DNA from: Leisingera sp. JC1
GTDB lineage: Bacteria > Pseudomonadota > Alphaproteobacteria > Rhodobacterales > Rhodobacteraceae
Length of the DNA: 35,622 bases
NCBI RefSeq assembly: GCF_001679925.1
Contig: NZ_LYUZ01000082.1
Span: forward strand, 11,591-47,212
Direction of reading: 5' to 3'
Positions within the stretch are counted from its first letter, which is position 1. Every line of letters begins with the position of its first letter. Shown piece by piece: positions 1 to 7,678 of the stretch. The notes under the pieces were generated by a model. It did no database searches, was not told the origin of the DNA, and saw only the letters and a program-made list of their open reading frames with translations. Both the position numbers and the translations under genes were made by a program.

Positions 1-394
1 CCCTGGCGATCCAGAGCTCGGCGGCCGTGAGGGACTCGGCCAAATGCAGCAGCTCCGTGCAGCCGCCGAAATCCAGCAGGACACGCACCTGCCCGGGCTG
101 TGGTTCCTCAGCAACCTCGAAGGTTAAGGCGCTATCCGCCGAATGCGTCCGCATGATCGTCACGAGAATGACCCCGTTCGAAGAGAAATTCCCCTCGTGC
201 AGCGTAAACGACGCCGGCGCCGTCCAGGTCGGATAGGGTCGCGGCGGCTCCTTCTTGACGAGACGGCCGACGCCGTTCGAACGCTCCCAGGCGGCGAGCT
301 TCTTCGTGAACCGTGCGGGCGGTTTCGGTGTGCTATCGGTGTAGCGAATGAGCGCGCCCAGGGGCGCGGTGTCGAGAATGGTGGTTGCAGACAT
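1..394 (-). CDS. Hypothetical plasmid protein, 3' end outside window
   Basis: The reading frame is open on the minus strand from an ATG at 394 to the window edge, giving 131 residues with no stop seen. The start is supported by a GAGGA-type ribosome binding site just upstream (minus strand reads gatgaggaatcATG). The protein begins MSATTILDTAPLGALIRYTD and later has Trp/Pro-rich and beta-like stretches; I recognise no domain. It lies 99 nt downstream of the large ParB-like gene on the same strand, separated by a hairpin, so it may be its own unit or receive read-through. Function unknown. Confidence 0.6.
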   Translation of the reverse strand, partial: MSATTILDTAPLGALIRYTDSTPKPPARFTKKLAAWERSNGVGRLVKKEPPRPYPTWTAPASFTLHEGNFSSNGVILVTIMRTHSADSALTFEVAEEPQPGQVRVLLDFGGCTELLHLAESLTAAELWIAR

Positions 395-459
395 GATTCC
401 TCATCCTGAATGCGTCACCTTGCATTCATCTTATTGATATTGTTGTGTTTTATGTAATT

Positions 460-481
460 GAGGGCGGGTTTCCCCGCCCTC
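460..481 (-). terminator. Hairpin after the ParB-like gene
   Basis: GAGGGCGGG (460-468) and CCCGCCCTC (473-481) form a perfect 9-bp stem with a 4-nt loop, 12 nt past the stop codon of the minus-strand ParB-like gene. The minus-strand tail after the stem (AATTACAT) is only weakly U-rich, so termination may be partial. Confidence 0.5.
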
Positions 482-493
482 GGATGGCGCGGA

Positions 494-2662
494 TCACTCC
501 GCGGCCATCATCGAAGCCTCAGTGCTCGGCAAGTCCGCCGTAAGGAAGGCGGGCAGATCGACATCTTCGGCCTGCTCGGCGTCGGAAACAGGTTCAGACG
601 CCCCCTGCCCTTCCACACCGTCGAGTTCTGCCAGATCGTGACGGCGAAGAACCTCCGGCAGCCAGCCGATGCCTTTCAGCAGACGCTCCGCTTCGGTCAC
701 CATCTCACCCTTCTTCAGGTGATCGAGAAGTTGCGCCGTCCCCTCCCCTTTCGCCTCGCGCACGGCCTCGAGGATCCGGGCCTTGGGCACGCGGTTCAGG
801 TAGGTATCGGCCGTCGGCTCCCAACCCGCCTCGACCATGTCGAGTTCGACCGCCTGTGCGACCAAGTCGGACTGGTTCATCCGCTTGGTCAAACCGCTGG
901 CGGAGATACCAGCACCATAGGGGTTCACTTTCTCATGGAGCGCGTTGATCCCGAAGCTGAGGCAATGCGCGAGCAGGCACAGCCGGCTCGCCTGATCGAG
1001 GGACGCCAGGTAATCCCAGAGTGCGGCATCGTCGCCGAGCGGCAGGTCGGCTTCCCACTCGGCGTGACGATCGTCTACCAGCTTGGCCACCACGCTGTCC
1101 TTCAGATCGCTCGCCTGCGCGGACATGTAGACGTGACGTACCGAGGCCTCGAGGCAGCTGCCGGCCGAACTGGACGTCCGGAAGGTGTCATTGACCAGCT
1201 TCAGGAGCAGCAGCGTCAGCGCGACGTCGGGGGAGCGCCCGACAGCTTCGCGCAGTGCCAATGTCCGGTGCGCCGTCAGCTCCATGACCAGCCGCTCGGG
1301 CAAGGGCTTCACCGCACCATCGTCCTCCTCGTCGGGCACGTTGGCGCCAAGCGCCTGACCAGCAGAGGTGATCACCGTGCCATGGCCGACACCATCCACG
1401 CTGCTCGCCGCTGAAAGCTCAGCGCCCTGCCCGTCTGCTGCCTGTTCACCGCTGTGGACGTCGACGTCTGCCCTTGGCTCATCCTCGGGCCGCACAAAGC
1501 CCCGATAAACGGCAAGCTCGCCATAGCGGTCAAGCGTCACGAAAGCCCCTGCCCGTGCGATCTCCTCCGCGTCGAAAATCAGCGGCCGTGCCTCGAGCTT
1601 CTCCATCGCGACTTCCAACTGACCAAGACGCGCGTCGATCTCTTCGGGGAAATCATCCTGACCCTCGTATTCCTCTTCGAGCGCCCGGTACTCGGCAAGC
1701 AGCTTGGCATGGGCCGCGCCTTCGTCATCCGTCATCGGCGCCGGGTCTCCGCTCAGCCGCCGCAAACCGTGGCTGTAGCCATAGGGCAGGTCGAGAGAGA
1801 CCTCGATCCACCTCCAACCTTCGGTCGCAATGGCTTCGGCTTCAGCCTGAAGCTTTTCGCTGACCAAACGATCGAGCAGGGCAGGGTCTTCCAACCAGCC
1901 GCCGTCATCGCCCTGGAAAAGGTCATGCAACATGGTGCCACCAGCCGTCTCGTACGCCTCGACCCCGACAAAGACGGCCCGACGGTCAGAGGCGCGTACC
2001 GAGGTTTCCGTCAGCATGCGCCGGATCTGATAGGGCTCCTTGTTCCACGACGACTTGATCGCCTCCCAGACCTGAATCTGACGCTCGTGGTCCGGATTGA
2101 CCGTGAAGGCCATCAACTGTTCCAGCGTCATCTCGTCCTCGGCATAGAGCTCGAGCAGGGCAGGGGCCACGGCGGCGAGTTTCAGGCGCTGTTTGACCAC
2201 CTGCGGCGTGACGAAGAAGGCGGCCGCAATCTCTTCGTCGCCTTGACCCTTCTCCCGCAGTGCCACGAAGGCCCGGAACTGATCGAGCGGATGCAGGGAA
2301 ACGCGCTGCATGTTCTCAGCGAGCGAGTCATCTTCGGCGAGGATCGTGGACCTGGCATCCCGTACGATGCAGGGAATGGGCGTCGTCTTGGCCAAGCGTT
2401 TCTGCTTCACGAGGATAGACAGGGCCTGGAAGCGCCGACCGCCAGCGGGGATTTCGAACTTGCCGGTCTCGGACCCATCATCCGCCAGAACGGGCCGAAC
2501 GCTCAGGCTCTGCAGCAACCCGCGGCGGGCGATGTCTTCGGCCAGTTCCTCGACCGAGATGCCGGCCTTGATGCGCCGGACGTTGGACTGGCTCAGCACG
2601 AGCTTGTCGAAGGGAATGTCCCGGGACGGGGACAGGGTGACTTTCTGGGCAGATTTCGCCAT
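494..2662 (-). CDS. Large ParB/RepB/Spo0J-family protein (722 aa)
   Basis: ParB-family proteins bind centromere-like DNA through an N-terminal ParB/sulfiredoxin-type domain and a helix-turn-helix. Visible here are that N-terminal domain (about residues 15-125), the GGRR motif (74-77), the second box ENMQR (116-120) and an HTH at about 141-161 (EEIAAAFFVTPQVVKQRLKL). The remaining roughly 550 residues are acidic and not recognised. At 722 aa it is more than twice the size of a normal partition ParB. I chose the start MAKSAQKV at 2662 because GGAG lies 8 nt upstream; an in-frame ATG 22 codons earlier lacks support. It follows repC with a parS-like palindrome between them, yet the plasmid already has repB. 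A role in partition, gene regulation or nuclease-like processing remains open. The family assignment is strong; the function is inferred. Confidence 0.85.
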   Translation of the reverse strand: MAKSAQKVTLSPSRDIPFDKLVLSQSNVRRIKAGISVEELAEDIARRGLLQSLSVRPVLADDGSETGKFEIPAGGRRFQALSILVKQKRLAKTTPIPCIVRDARSTILAEDDSLAENMQRVSLHPLDQFRAFVALREKGQGDEEIAAAFFVTPQVVKQRLKLAAVAPALLELYAEDEMTLEQLMAFTVNPDHERQIQVWEAIKSSWNKEPYQIRRMLTETSVRASDRRAVFVGVEAYETAGGTMLHDLFQGDDGGWLEDPALLDRLVSEKLQAEAEAIATEGWRWIEVSLDLPYGYSHGLRRLSGDPAPMTDDEGAAHAKLLAEYRALEEEYEGQDDFPEEIDARLGQLEVAMEKLEARPLIFDAEEIARAGAFVTLDRYGELAVYRGFVRPEDEPRADVDVHSGEQAADGQGAELSAASSVDGVGHGTVITSAGQALGANVPDEEDDGAVKPLPERLVMELTAHRTLALREAVGRSPDVALTLLLLKLVNDTFRTSSSAGSCLEASVRHVYMSAQASDLKDSVVAKLVDDRHAEWEADLPLGDDAALWDYLASLDQASRLCLLAHCLSFGINALHEKVNPYGAGISASGLTKRMNQSDLVAQAVELDMVEAGWEPTADTYLNRVPKARILEAVREAKGEGTAQLLDHLKKGEMVTEAERLLKGIGWLPEVLRRHDLAELDGVEGQGASEPVSDAEQAEDVDLPAFLTADLPSTEASMMAAE

Positions 2663-2749
2663 CAGATCTTCTCCGCGACGGGCGCCGGAAGCCACTCTCC
2701 CGATCTCACTTCCCGTCACCCCTTTCACAGCCCATCTCTACCTCTCGAC

Positions 2750-2769
2750 ATGTCCACCGCGGTGGACAT
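2750..2769. promoter_or_regulatory. parS-like perfect 20-bp palindrome after repC
   Basis: ATGTCCACCGCGGTGGACAT is a perfect 20-bp palindrome whose last base is the final base of the repC stop codon. Its 16-bp core GTCCACCGCGGTGGAC recurs exactly inside repC. Published repABC centromeres are 16-bp palindromes with a central GC and GT/AC outer ends, which this core matches. It probably binds RepB; the large ParB-like protein encoded next to it is an alternative ligand. Confidence 0.7.
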
Positions 2770-3824
2770 CACGCAGTTGCTGCCCCAGAACGAGAAAGCC
2801 TCTCCAACAACAGTGATGGGTTGAAGTCAGTTTCTCTGCGACCGAGCGTGATGCTGTGGAAATACGCTCCAAAGTCTCGGATGCGATTGCTCATTTGGAG
2901 AATTATGAAGATGGCGCATGATGCTTTTTGAGAGCCTATCTTCCTAGCAGCCTTTTCGAAGGTGCTTTCGTGGATTCCCATCATTGGAGCGAGCGTTCTC
3001 GCGTGGCTTTCGACATCGTGCCAGTTCCTAAGTGAGTTCGTTGCGAACGATGTAGCTTGATCACAAACGGTTGTGAGCGTTTCCAGGGGAAGTGTTTGGC
3101 TGTTGGTCCCGCTTTCTAAATCTTTTTGTTCTTTTTTAGACTTAGAATGGTGGCGGACAGTTTGCCCGTCATTGGCGGGCAGTTTCATTGTTTCTGGTGC
3201 GTCCACCGCGGTGGACATCTGTTTGCATTGAGCCTCCAGTTCGCCGAGCAAAGCACGATACTCCGCGATCGAGAGCTTCCTCCGAAGAACTCGGCGTACC
3301 TGATGAGTGAGTTCGTTCTCGGGGTCAGCTTCGTCGATCTGAGCAAGTTTGGTTAGGATTTGCTTTCGCAAAAACACGCGATCCCGACGAGCGTTTTCCA
3401 TCGCTTGGGCTGTCGCAAGTAGTTCGCCGGCACGCGCGAGCAACGGAGCCAGCGACAACCCATAGCTAATGGACTGACCTTCGGAGGACTTCACTCGGTA
3501 TCTCTTGCGATTTGGGCTGTCGTGGCGCTTCATGAAACCGAGTTCAACAAAGCGATCGATGTGCCTACGGAGGGTTCGTTCATCGATCCCGCCAACTCGA
3601 CGGCAGATCTCGTCGTTGGAAGCGAAGACTGTGTCTCCATGCCCAGGCTTGAGAAAGCTCAGCATCGCTTGGAGCGTTTGAACATGTCCTGGACGGAGAC
3701 CGAATAGGCTGCGAGTATCTCTGAGCGCACGGAAGACTGCCCAGATGTCGGTTTCAGGTGTTGACGTGGCGGGGGTGCCCTTGCCGACGCCAAAGGTCTG
3801 AACGGAAAGCTTTGTGAATGCCAT
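2769..3824 (-). CDS. repC: Plasmid replication initiator RepC
   Basis: RepC is the replication initiator of repABC plasmids and is thought to act at an origin inside its own gene. The 351-aa protein starts MAFTKLSVQTFG and has the winged-helix segment typical of the family at about residues 70-105 (SNDEICRRVGGIDERTLRRH, then the FVELGFMKR wing). A C-terminal RepC-like region contains WHDVESHARTLAPMMGI. Length and position as the third gene after repA and repB are canonical. The start is uncertain: no clear Shine-Dalgarno precedes the ATG at 3824, and an in-frame GTG lies at 3854. Expression is probably limited by the antisense RNA candidate in the 240-nt repB-repC gap. A parS-like palindrome lies within the coding sequence (3201-3216). 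Confidence 0.93.
   Translation of the reverse strand: MAFTKLSVQTFGVGKGTPATSTPETDIWAVFRALRDTRSLFGLRPGHVQTLQAMLSFLKPGHGDTVFASNDEICRRVGGIDERTLRRHIDRFVELGFMKRHDSPNRKRYRVKSSEGQSISYGLSLAPLLARAGELLATAQAMENARRDRVFLRKQILTKLAQIDEADPENELTHQVRRVLRRKLSIAEYRALLGELEAQCKQMSTAVDAPETMKLPANDGQTVRHHSKSKKEQKDLESGTNSQTLPLETLTTVCDQATSFATNSLRNWHDVESHARTLAPMMGIHESTFEKAARKIGSQKASCAIFIILQMSNRIRDFGAYFHSITLGRRETDFNPSLLLERLSRSGAATA
3112..3148. other. AT-rich tract inside repC, candidate oriV
   Basis: This 37-bp stretch is about 78% A+T inside an otherwise GC-rich gene (29 of 37 bases counted by eye). In studied repABC plasmids the origin maps to an AT-rich part of repC. The placement is inferred from that precedent and base composition only. 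Confidence 0.35.
3201..3216. promoter_or_regulatory. Second parS-like palindrome, inside repC
   Basis: GTCCACCGCGGTGGAC is a perfect 16-bp palindrome identical to the core of the 2750-2769 site. It lies within the repC frame, where it encodes part of MSTAVDAPET. An exact repeat of a 16-bp palindrome 450 bp away is unlikely to be chance and suggests a two-site centromere spanning the 3' half of repC. Confidence 0.65.
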
Positions 3825-3926
3825 GTTTGTTGAACGACGACCGTTGCGGCCCACAACTTCCCCGGCTCTTCCCGCTGTTTTTGGCGAGAAAAGACAACAA
3901 TAAGACGTCCACCGAATCGGTGACTC

Positions 3927-3955
3927 TTGACCGGTATGTCGGAGATTGCTACATC
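3927..3955 (+). promoter_or_regulatory. Promoter candidate for the repABC antisense RNA
   Basis: On the strand opposite to repABC, TTGACC (3927-3932) and TACATC (3950-3955) are separated by 17 nt, which places a transcription start near 3962. A short inverted repeat CACCGA/TCGGTG (3910-3922) sits directly upstream. The -10 box matches poorly, so the call rests mainly on its position relative to the terminator. Confidence 0.45.
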
Positions 3956-3961
3956 ACAGGT

Positions 3962-4017
3962 GCTAATCAGATGATGAGGGCTCTCCGGGGGAAACCTTGG
4001 GGGGCTCTTTTCTTTTT
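3962..4017 (+). ncRNA. Counter-transcribed RNA (incompatibility RNA) candidate
   Basis: repABC plasmids encode a short antisense RNA between repB and repC that represses repC and sets copy number. Here the plus-strand transcript would be about 56 nt. Its 3' part folds into an 11-bp stem (3976-3986 with 3999-4009, loop 3987-3998) followed by UUCUUUUU. Four pairs are G-U, so the stem forms only in plus-strand RNA; the complementary mRNA has A-C mismatches there. That asymmetry argues for a plus-strand terminator rather than a repBC one. Size, place and orientation match known examples. The 5' end is estimated from the promoter call. Confidence 0.6.
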
Positions 4018-4064
4018 GGTCTTCGCCTTTCTCCTCTGCTCGTGTTTTTGGTTATGACCGGGGA

Positions 4065-5033
4065 TCAGCTCCCCGAGCCTCTCTCATTCTGCCATTGTTC
4101 AAAAAGCTGTCGCAGCGTGGTTTCCGCGCGCTCTTCGAGCCATTGGCCGAATTCCGGGTTGTCCTTGCGGGTGATCTTGATAGCGATCGACTTGCCATCG
4201 ACTGAAAGTGTGCCGACAGGGCTACCACTATTGTCTTTTACCACGGTCGTTTGGCCACGGGCGCTTTGGTTGGCTGCGCCACGCGCCTTGCTGGAGCAAG
4301 CAACATAGACGGCTTGAAACTTGTCCGAGCTTGGAGTGGTGTCAGGCAGAGAGGCAAGTGTCTCACGCGCAATGTCGACAAGCGGAACCTTCTCTGAAAG
4401 TGCAGCAAGATCACCCCATTGGCGTCGACCTACGCCATGAGCCGGGCCGATAAGCCGGACAAGTTCGTCAGGCAGCTGCTCGATGACTACACGATGGTTC
4501 GACACACCTTGCCGGGTAAGGCCTAGGGCGTCCTGAATGACGCCAGGCTTGTAACCGGCCTCCTGCATCTCTTTGATAAAAAGAGATTTTTCAATGAAGG
4601 ACGGATCCAGCCGCAGGTTGTTTTCCTGACCTTGCGCGATCAGAGAAGCATCATCATCGAGCGTTCGAACGATCGCTTTGACGGTTCCACCAGCTCTTCG
4701 AATGGCTGCAAGTCTGCGACGCCCGTAGATGATGCGGTATCGATCCGGTTGGTCAGAGGGGCGAACCATGATCGGCACTTGCTGACCATGCTTGCGAATG
4801 CTTTCGGCGAGATCTTCAATGCTACTATCTTCCAGGATCAGGCGATCCCGGAGACCATCCATATCGATCCGGTCGGGTTCGATATCTCGGATTGAGTTGG
4901 CAGTGATTTCCCGGAGAGAATCCCGCAATCCGCCAACCGAGCCAGGTAGCTTCGAGGATTTGACCGGGGCAGGGGAGGGGGCTGCCGACTCTTTCTCGTC
5001 TTTCGGTGGCTGGTTGAAGATATTTCGAGCCAT
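4065..5033 (-). CDS. repB: Plasmid partition protein RepB (ParB family)
   Basis: RepB binds the plasmid centromere and works with RepA to segregate plasmid copies. The 322-aa protein has a basic N-terminus (MARNIFNQPPKD), the ParB box IIYGRRRLAAIRRAG (about 101-115), a second box QENNLRLDPSFIEKS (136-150) and an HTH at about 163-185 (GVIQDALGLTRQGVSNH). The length is normal for RepB. Its ATG at 5033 overlaps the repA stop by one base (TGATG), implying translational coupling. A small hairpin (4059-4064 with 4070-4075) overlaps its stop codon. Confidence 0.95.
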   Translation of the reverse strand: MARNIFNQPPKDEKESAAPSPAPVKSSKLPGSVGGLRDSLREITANSIRDIEPDRIDMDGLRDRLILEDSSIEDLAESIRKHGQQVPIMVRPSDQPDRYRIIYGRRRLAAIRRAGGTVKAIVRTLDDDASLIAQGQENNLRLDPSFIEKSLFIKEMQEAGYKPGVIQDALGLTRQGVSNHRVVIEQLPDELVRLIGPAHGVGRRQWGDLAALSEKVPLVDIARETLASLPDTTPSSDKFQAVYVACSSKARGAANQSARGQTTVVKDNSGSPVGTLSVDGKSIAIKITRKDNPEFGQWLEERAETTLRQLFEQWQNERGSGS

Positions 5034-6232
5034 CAGCGACGCCCCCATGCCATTTGGATTGTCTGCTCCAGCTCATCGGCAACGCTGTTCACGCTGGTCA
5101 AAGCCCGATCAATGGTCTTCCGAATGAGCTGGCTCGGGTCTACCTCATAGATGGTTTGCTGAGTCATGCCGGCGTCAGAAATGGCTGTCGACTTCAGCAT
5201 CGGTTCAGTCATGACTTGGCCCGCAAGGATTGAACGTAGGTACCCGGCCATTTGCGTTTGTGGTCCGTCCGACGGCTCGTAGCGTGTGATCAGGAACTTT
5301 ACGAAGTCCCAAGTGACATGTCGTCCAATCGCCTCTTCGACGGCTTTGACCGTTTCCGAAGCGAGTTTGAGGAACTGGCTCATCGAAGCGATGTCGAGCA
5401 TGCCGGGGACGACCGTCACAAGTAAGCCGGTGGACGCTGCCAATGCTGTCAATGTCAGGAAGCCCAACTGCGGAGGGCAATCGATCAGCACGATGTCATA
5501 GTCTGAGTCGACTTCCTCTAGCGCCAGAGCAAGACGCTCTGCAAAAATCGGCTGAACCCTGCGCGCAAGGGCATTCGCTGTCTCGGTTTCGTACTCGGAC
5601 AACATCAAGCCAGCCGGGACCATGTCGAGCTTGTGGAAGTATGTTTTCTGGATGACCTCCGAGAGCGGAACCTGATCATCGTATCTCAATGCGTCGTAGA
5701 TTGTGCCGCCTTCGGCAAATTCGAGCTCAGGCCGGAAGCCGAAAAATGTCGTCAAACTGGCTTGCGGGTCGAGGTCCAGCACAAGCACGCGGTAGCCACG
5801 CAGGGCATACCTGTGTGCCAAATGGATCGTCGCTGTTGTCTTCGAGCTGCCGCCTTTGAAATTCACGACCGAAATGACCTGAAGACGGTCGCCGTCTCGG
5901 CGGCCAGGTCTGTACGCGTCAGCATTTTTTCCTGTCCGCGCCAAAATGCTGCGGAGGTCGTCAACTTCTTCGGCCGTGTAGAACCTATGACCGCGACCGT
6001 CAGTGTGAACTTCTGGGAAGCTGCCATCTTTGTGGCGGTTGCGCAGGTTCGACGTACTAACGCGCAGCACCTCGGCGACCTCGGTCGAGCTGAAGCGGCG
6101 CAAGGACTTGCGCTCTTCTGGCTCGAACGCAACTTTCATCTGCCGGTCAAGCGACTCAGCAAGACTGTCTGCGAATGCTCCGATGTCGGAAGAGCCTATG
6201 CCTTGCGCGTAGCCCGTATTTCGATCATCCAT
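5033..6232 (-). CDS. repA: Plasmid partition ATPase RepA (ParA family)
   Basis: RepA is the ParA-type ATPase of the repABC operon; it drives segregation and represses its own promoter. The 399-aa protein has an N-terminal MerR-like HTH (about 47-90, SSTEVAEVLRVSTSNLRNR). The deviant Walker A motif KGGSSKTT lies at 126-133, followed by VLVLDLDPQAS and the later IVLIDCPPQLG. I chose MDDRNTGY at 6232 because it gives the usual 400-aa length; an in-frame ATG 20 codons upstream would add sequence unlike the family. It is the first gene of the operon. Upstream lie CTGACG repeats and a DnaA box. Confidence 0.95.
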   Translation of the reverse strand: MDDRNTGYAQGIGSSDIGAFADSLAESLDRQMKVAFEPEERKSLRRFSSTEVAEVLRVSTSNLRNRHKDGSFPEVHTDGRGHRFYTAEEVDDLRSILARTGKNADAYRPGRRDGDRLQVISVVNFKGGSSKTTATIHLAHRYALRGYRVLVLDLDPQASLTTFFGFRPELEFAEGGTIYDALRYDDQVPLSEVIQKTYFHKLDMVPAGLMLSEYETETANALARRVQPIFAERLALALEEVDSDYDIVLIDCPPQLGFLTLTALAASTGLLVTVVPGMLDIASMSQFLKLASETVKAVEEAIGRHVTWDFVKFLITRYEPSDGPQTQMAGYLRSILAGQVMTEPMLKSTAISDAGMTQQTIYEVDPSQLIRKTIDRALTSVNSVADELEQTIQMAWGRR

Positions 6233-6273
6233 GTTCTGCCGCCTCTCATGGCCTTTGCTAAGGCTCTTTGTCG

Positions 6274-6316
6274 TTCTGACGGTCGAAGCCACGTCTGACG
6301 CGTTTTGCCGTCAGAA
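6274..6316. promoter_or_regulatory. Operator-like repeats upstream of repA
   Basis: TTCTGACGG (6274-6282) and CCGTCAGAA (6308-6316) form a 9-bp inverted repeat. A third copy of the core, TCTGACG, lies between them at 6294-6300 in direct orientation. The cluster begins 42 nt upstream of the repA start, where RepA/RepB autorepression operators are found in this plasmid class. Confidence 0.5.
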
Positions 6317-6372
6317 TGGAAATGCCACGAACATCTGAGTCCGGCAAGAAGAATCTAGATGTAGTGGAAAAG

Positions 6373-6381
6373 TTATCCACA
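6373..6381 (+). promoter_or_regulatory. DnaA box
   Basis: TTATCCACA is an exact match to the consensus DnaA box, about 140 nt upstream of repA. Only one copy was seen, so it may aid replication or regulate repA rather than mark the origin. Confidence 0.5.
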
Positions 6382-6598
6382 GCACCAATTTGGTCGCGCG
6401 GGGCTTGCGCTAGATAACGCATTGATTGCCAACGATAAAGTCCGTGTCTGGCGAAGCCGACACCATTCGAGATATTTTCTGCTCGCGCGAACTAACCCCA
6501 AGGCATTGTTGGATATTTACGTGGTTTTCGTCCAATTGAGGCGATGATTCTGGAAGATTTAGGCCGAGCGAACAGAGTGGTTTGCCGACCATTAGCGC

Positions 6599-7480
6599 CT
6601 ACAAAAGGCCGAGGCGCTCTGCACGCTCCAGCAGCATTCTTACTGAGGAAGGCTGCCAGCTGGTTCGACCGCGAGGGGTGCGCTCACGCATGGATTCGAG
6701 TCGGTCGCAGATTGCCTGCAAGGTGATCTCGGGGTCAGCACCTTTGATTGCGGCGACAATCGCAGGCAGGCGATCGTCGGTTTCGCGACGTCCAGCGCGT
6801 CCAAGCACTTCAGCGGGCAGGAATCCGTCCCCCACGTATGCCTTCACGGCGCGGAGCAAACGGCTTTGGGTCCAGTGGCGGTCGTGGGGCAGGGGAGCAT
6901 TGATGATACGCAGCACGTCTTCCCAGGCCATATCCGGCCGCAGGCGGCGTACATGGGGCACCCAATCCTGCGCTGTCTCGTTCAAGCGCTCCATGTAGCC
7001 GTCCTGTCGTGCCAACCGCACCTTGCGCAGCGCTTCAGGGTCCTTGGCGCGAAGACCTGGGTTGCCGCCGACGCGGCCCTTTGAGCGTGCCGAGGCAAGT
7101 CCGGCTTTGGTACGCTCGCGGATCAGAGCGCGTTCGAACTCAGCCGCAGCGCCCAGAACCTGCAACGTGAACTTGCCCTGGGGCGAGGCAGTGTCAATCG
7201 GGTCCTGGAGCGAGCGGAAGAACGCCCCCTTGCCCTCCAGTCTTTCGATCACCTCAAGCAAGTGCGACAAAGACCGCGCAAGCCGGTCGATCCGCACGAC
7301 GACCAGCGTGTCGCCCTTGCCAATCCGCTCCAGCACACGTGCAAGCACGGGCCGCACGCGATTGCCGCCCGAGGCGTGCTCTTCAAAGATCTCGGCGCAT
7401 CCCGCAGACTGCAGTGCCTCAGACTGGGGCAGGGGGGTCTGATCCTCGGTGGAGACGCGCGCATAGCCAATCAGGGGCAT
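6599..7480 (-). CDS. Serine recombinase (resolvase/invertase family)
   Basis: This is a site-specific recombinase of the resolvase/invertase family, which on plasmids usually resolves multimers or cointegrates. The N-terminal catalytic domain is clear: MPLIGYARVSTEDQ carries the nucleophile Ser10, followed by VVVRIDRLARSLSHLLEVIE and the long E-helix region with EFERALIRERTKAG. Beyond about residue 140 the protein carries a longer tail than a standard 185-aa Tn3-type resolvase (293 aa total). The C-terminal segment PEITLQAICDRLESMRERTP followed by SVRMLLERAERLGL looks like a DNA-binding helical region. I start it at ATG 7480; longer upstream sequence is AT-rich and unlike protein. It is divergent from the RHE_PE00001 gene, with possible res subsites between them. 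Confidence 0.88.
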   Translation of the reverse strand: MPLIGYARVSTEDQTPLPQSEALQSAGCAEIFEEHASGGNRVRPVLARVLERIGKGDTLVVVRIDRLARSLSHLLEVIERLEGKGAFFRSLQDPIDTASPQGKFTLQVLGAAAEFERALIRERTKAGLASARSKGRVGGNPGLRAKDPEALRKVRLARQDGYMERLNETAQDWVPHVRRLRPDMAWEDVLRIINAPLPHDRHWTQSRLLRAVKAYVGDGFLPAEVLGRAGRRETDDRLPAIVAAIKGADPEITLQAICDRLESMRERTPRGRTSWQPSSVRMLLERAERLGLL

Positions 7481-7489
7481 GAAACCGGG

Positions 7490-7535
7490 CCGTTTGCAAT
7501 TTAATATATCGCTAATAAACGACCGTTTGTAAACG
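7490..7535. promoter_or_regulatory. Candidate resolvase binding repeats (res-like)
   Basis: CCGTTTGCAA (7490-7499) and CCGTTTGTAA (7523-7532) are direct repeats 33 bp apart. The second lies in a nested inverted array AAACG-AC-CGTTT-GT-AAACG (7517-7535). The tract is AT-rich and directly upstream of the recombinase start, the usual place for a res site or autoregulatory operator. The assignment is inference. Confidence 0.35.
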
Positions 7536-7678
7536 AATGCAAGTAGATGCTCTCTCGTCGCGCTCGTCCAGAAACCCTTGGTTTCCTTGCGCTGAGCGCG
7601 ATCTGAGAGGTTCCACCGGCAGTCGCGCGCGCATACTATATAAAGAGCGAAGGCAACCGCCACAAAGTCACTTGGGTA

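Larger units (their letters stand above)
6233..6598. other. Non-coding repA control region
   Basis: The 366 nt between repA and the recombinase gene hold no convincing gene. They carry the TCTGACG repeat cluster (6274-6316), a perfect DnaA box (6373-6381) and presumably the repABC promoter, for which I could not find a convincing -35/-10 pair by eye. Confidence 0.6.

Noticed and set aside
458..2824. Long plus-strand open frames of 318 and 456 codons
   Set aside because: They lie antisense to the ParB-like gene, whose frame has clear ParB motifs; their sequences are Arg/Gly/His-rich like GC-rich shadow frames.
3907..3924. Third parS-like site (GTCCACCG half-site with imperfect inverted partner)
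   Set aside because: Only one half matches the 16-bp core, and it is better explained as part of the antisense RNA promoter region.
6410..6592. 60-codon minus-strand frame in the repA upstream region
   Set aside because: No ribosome site or recognisable composition, and it overlaps the control region.
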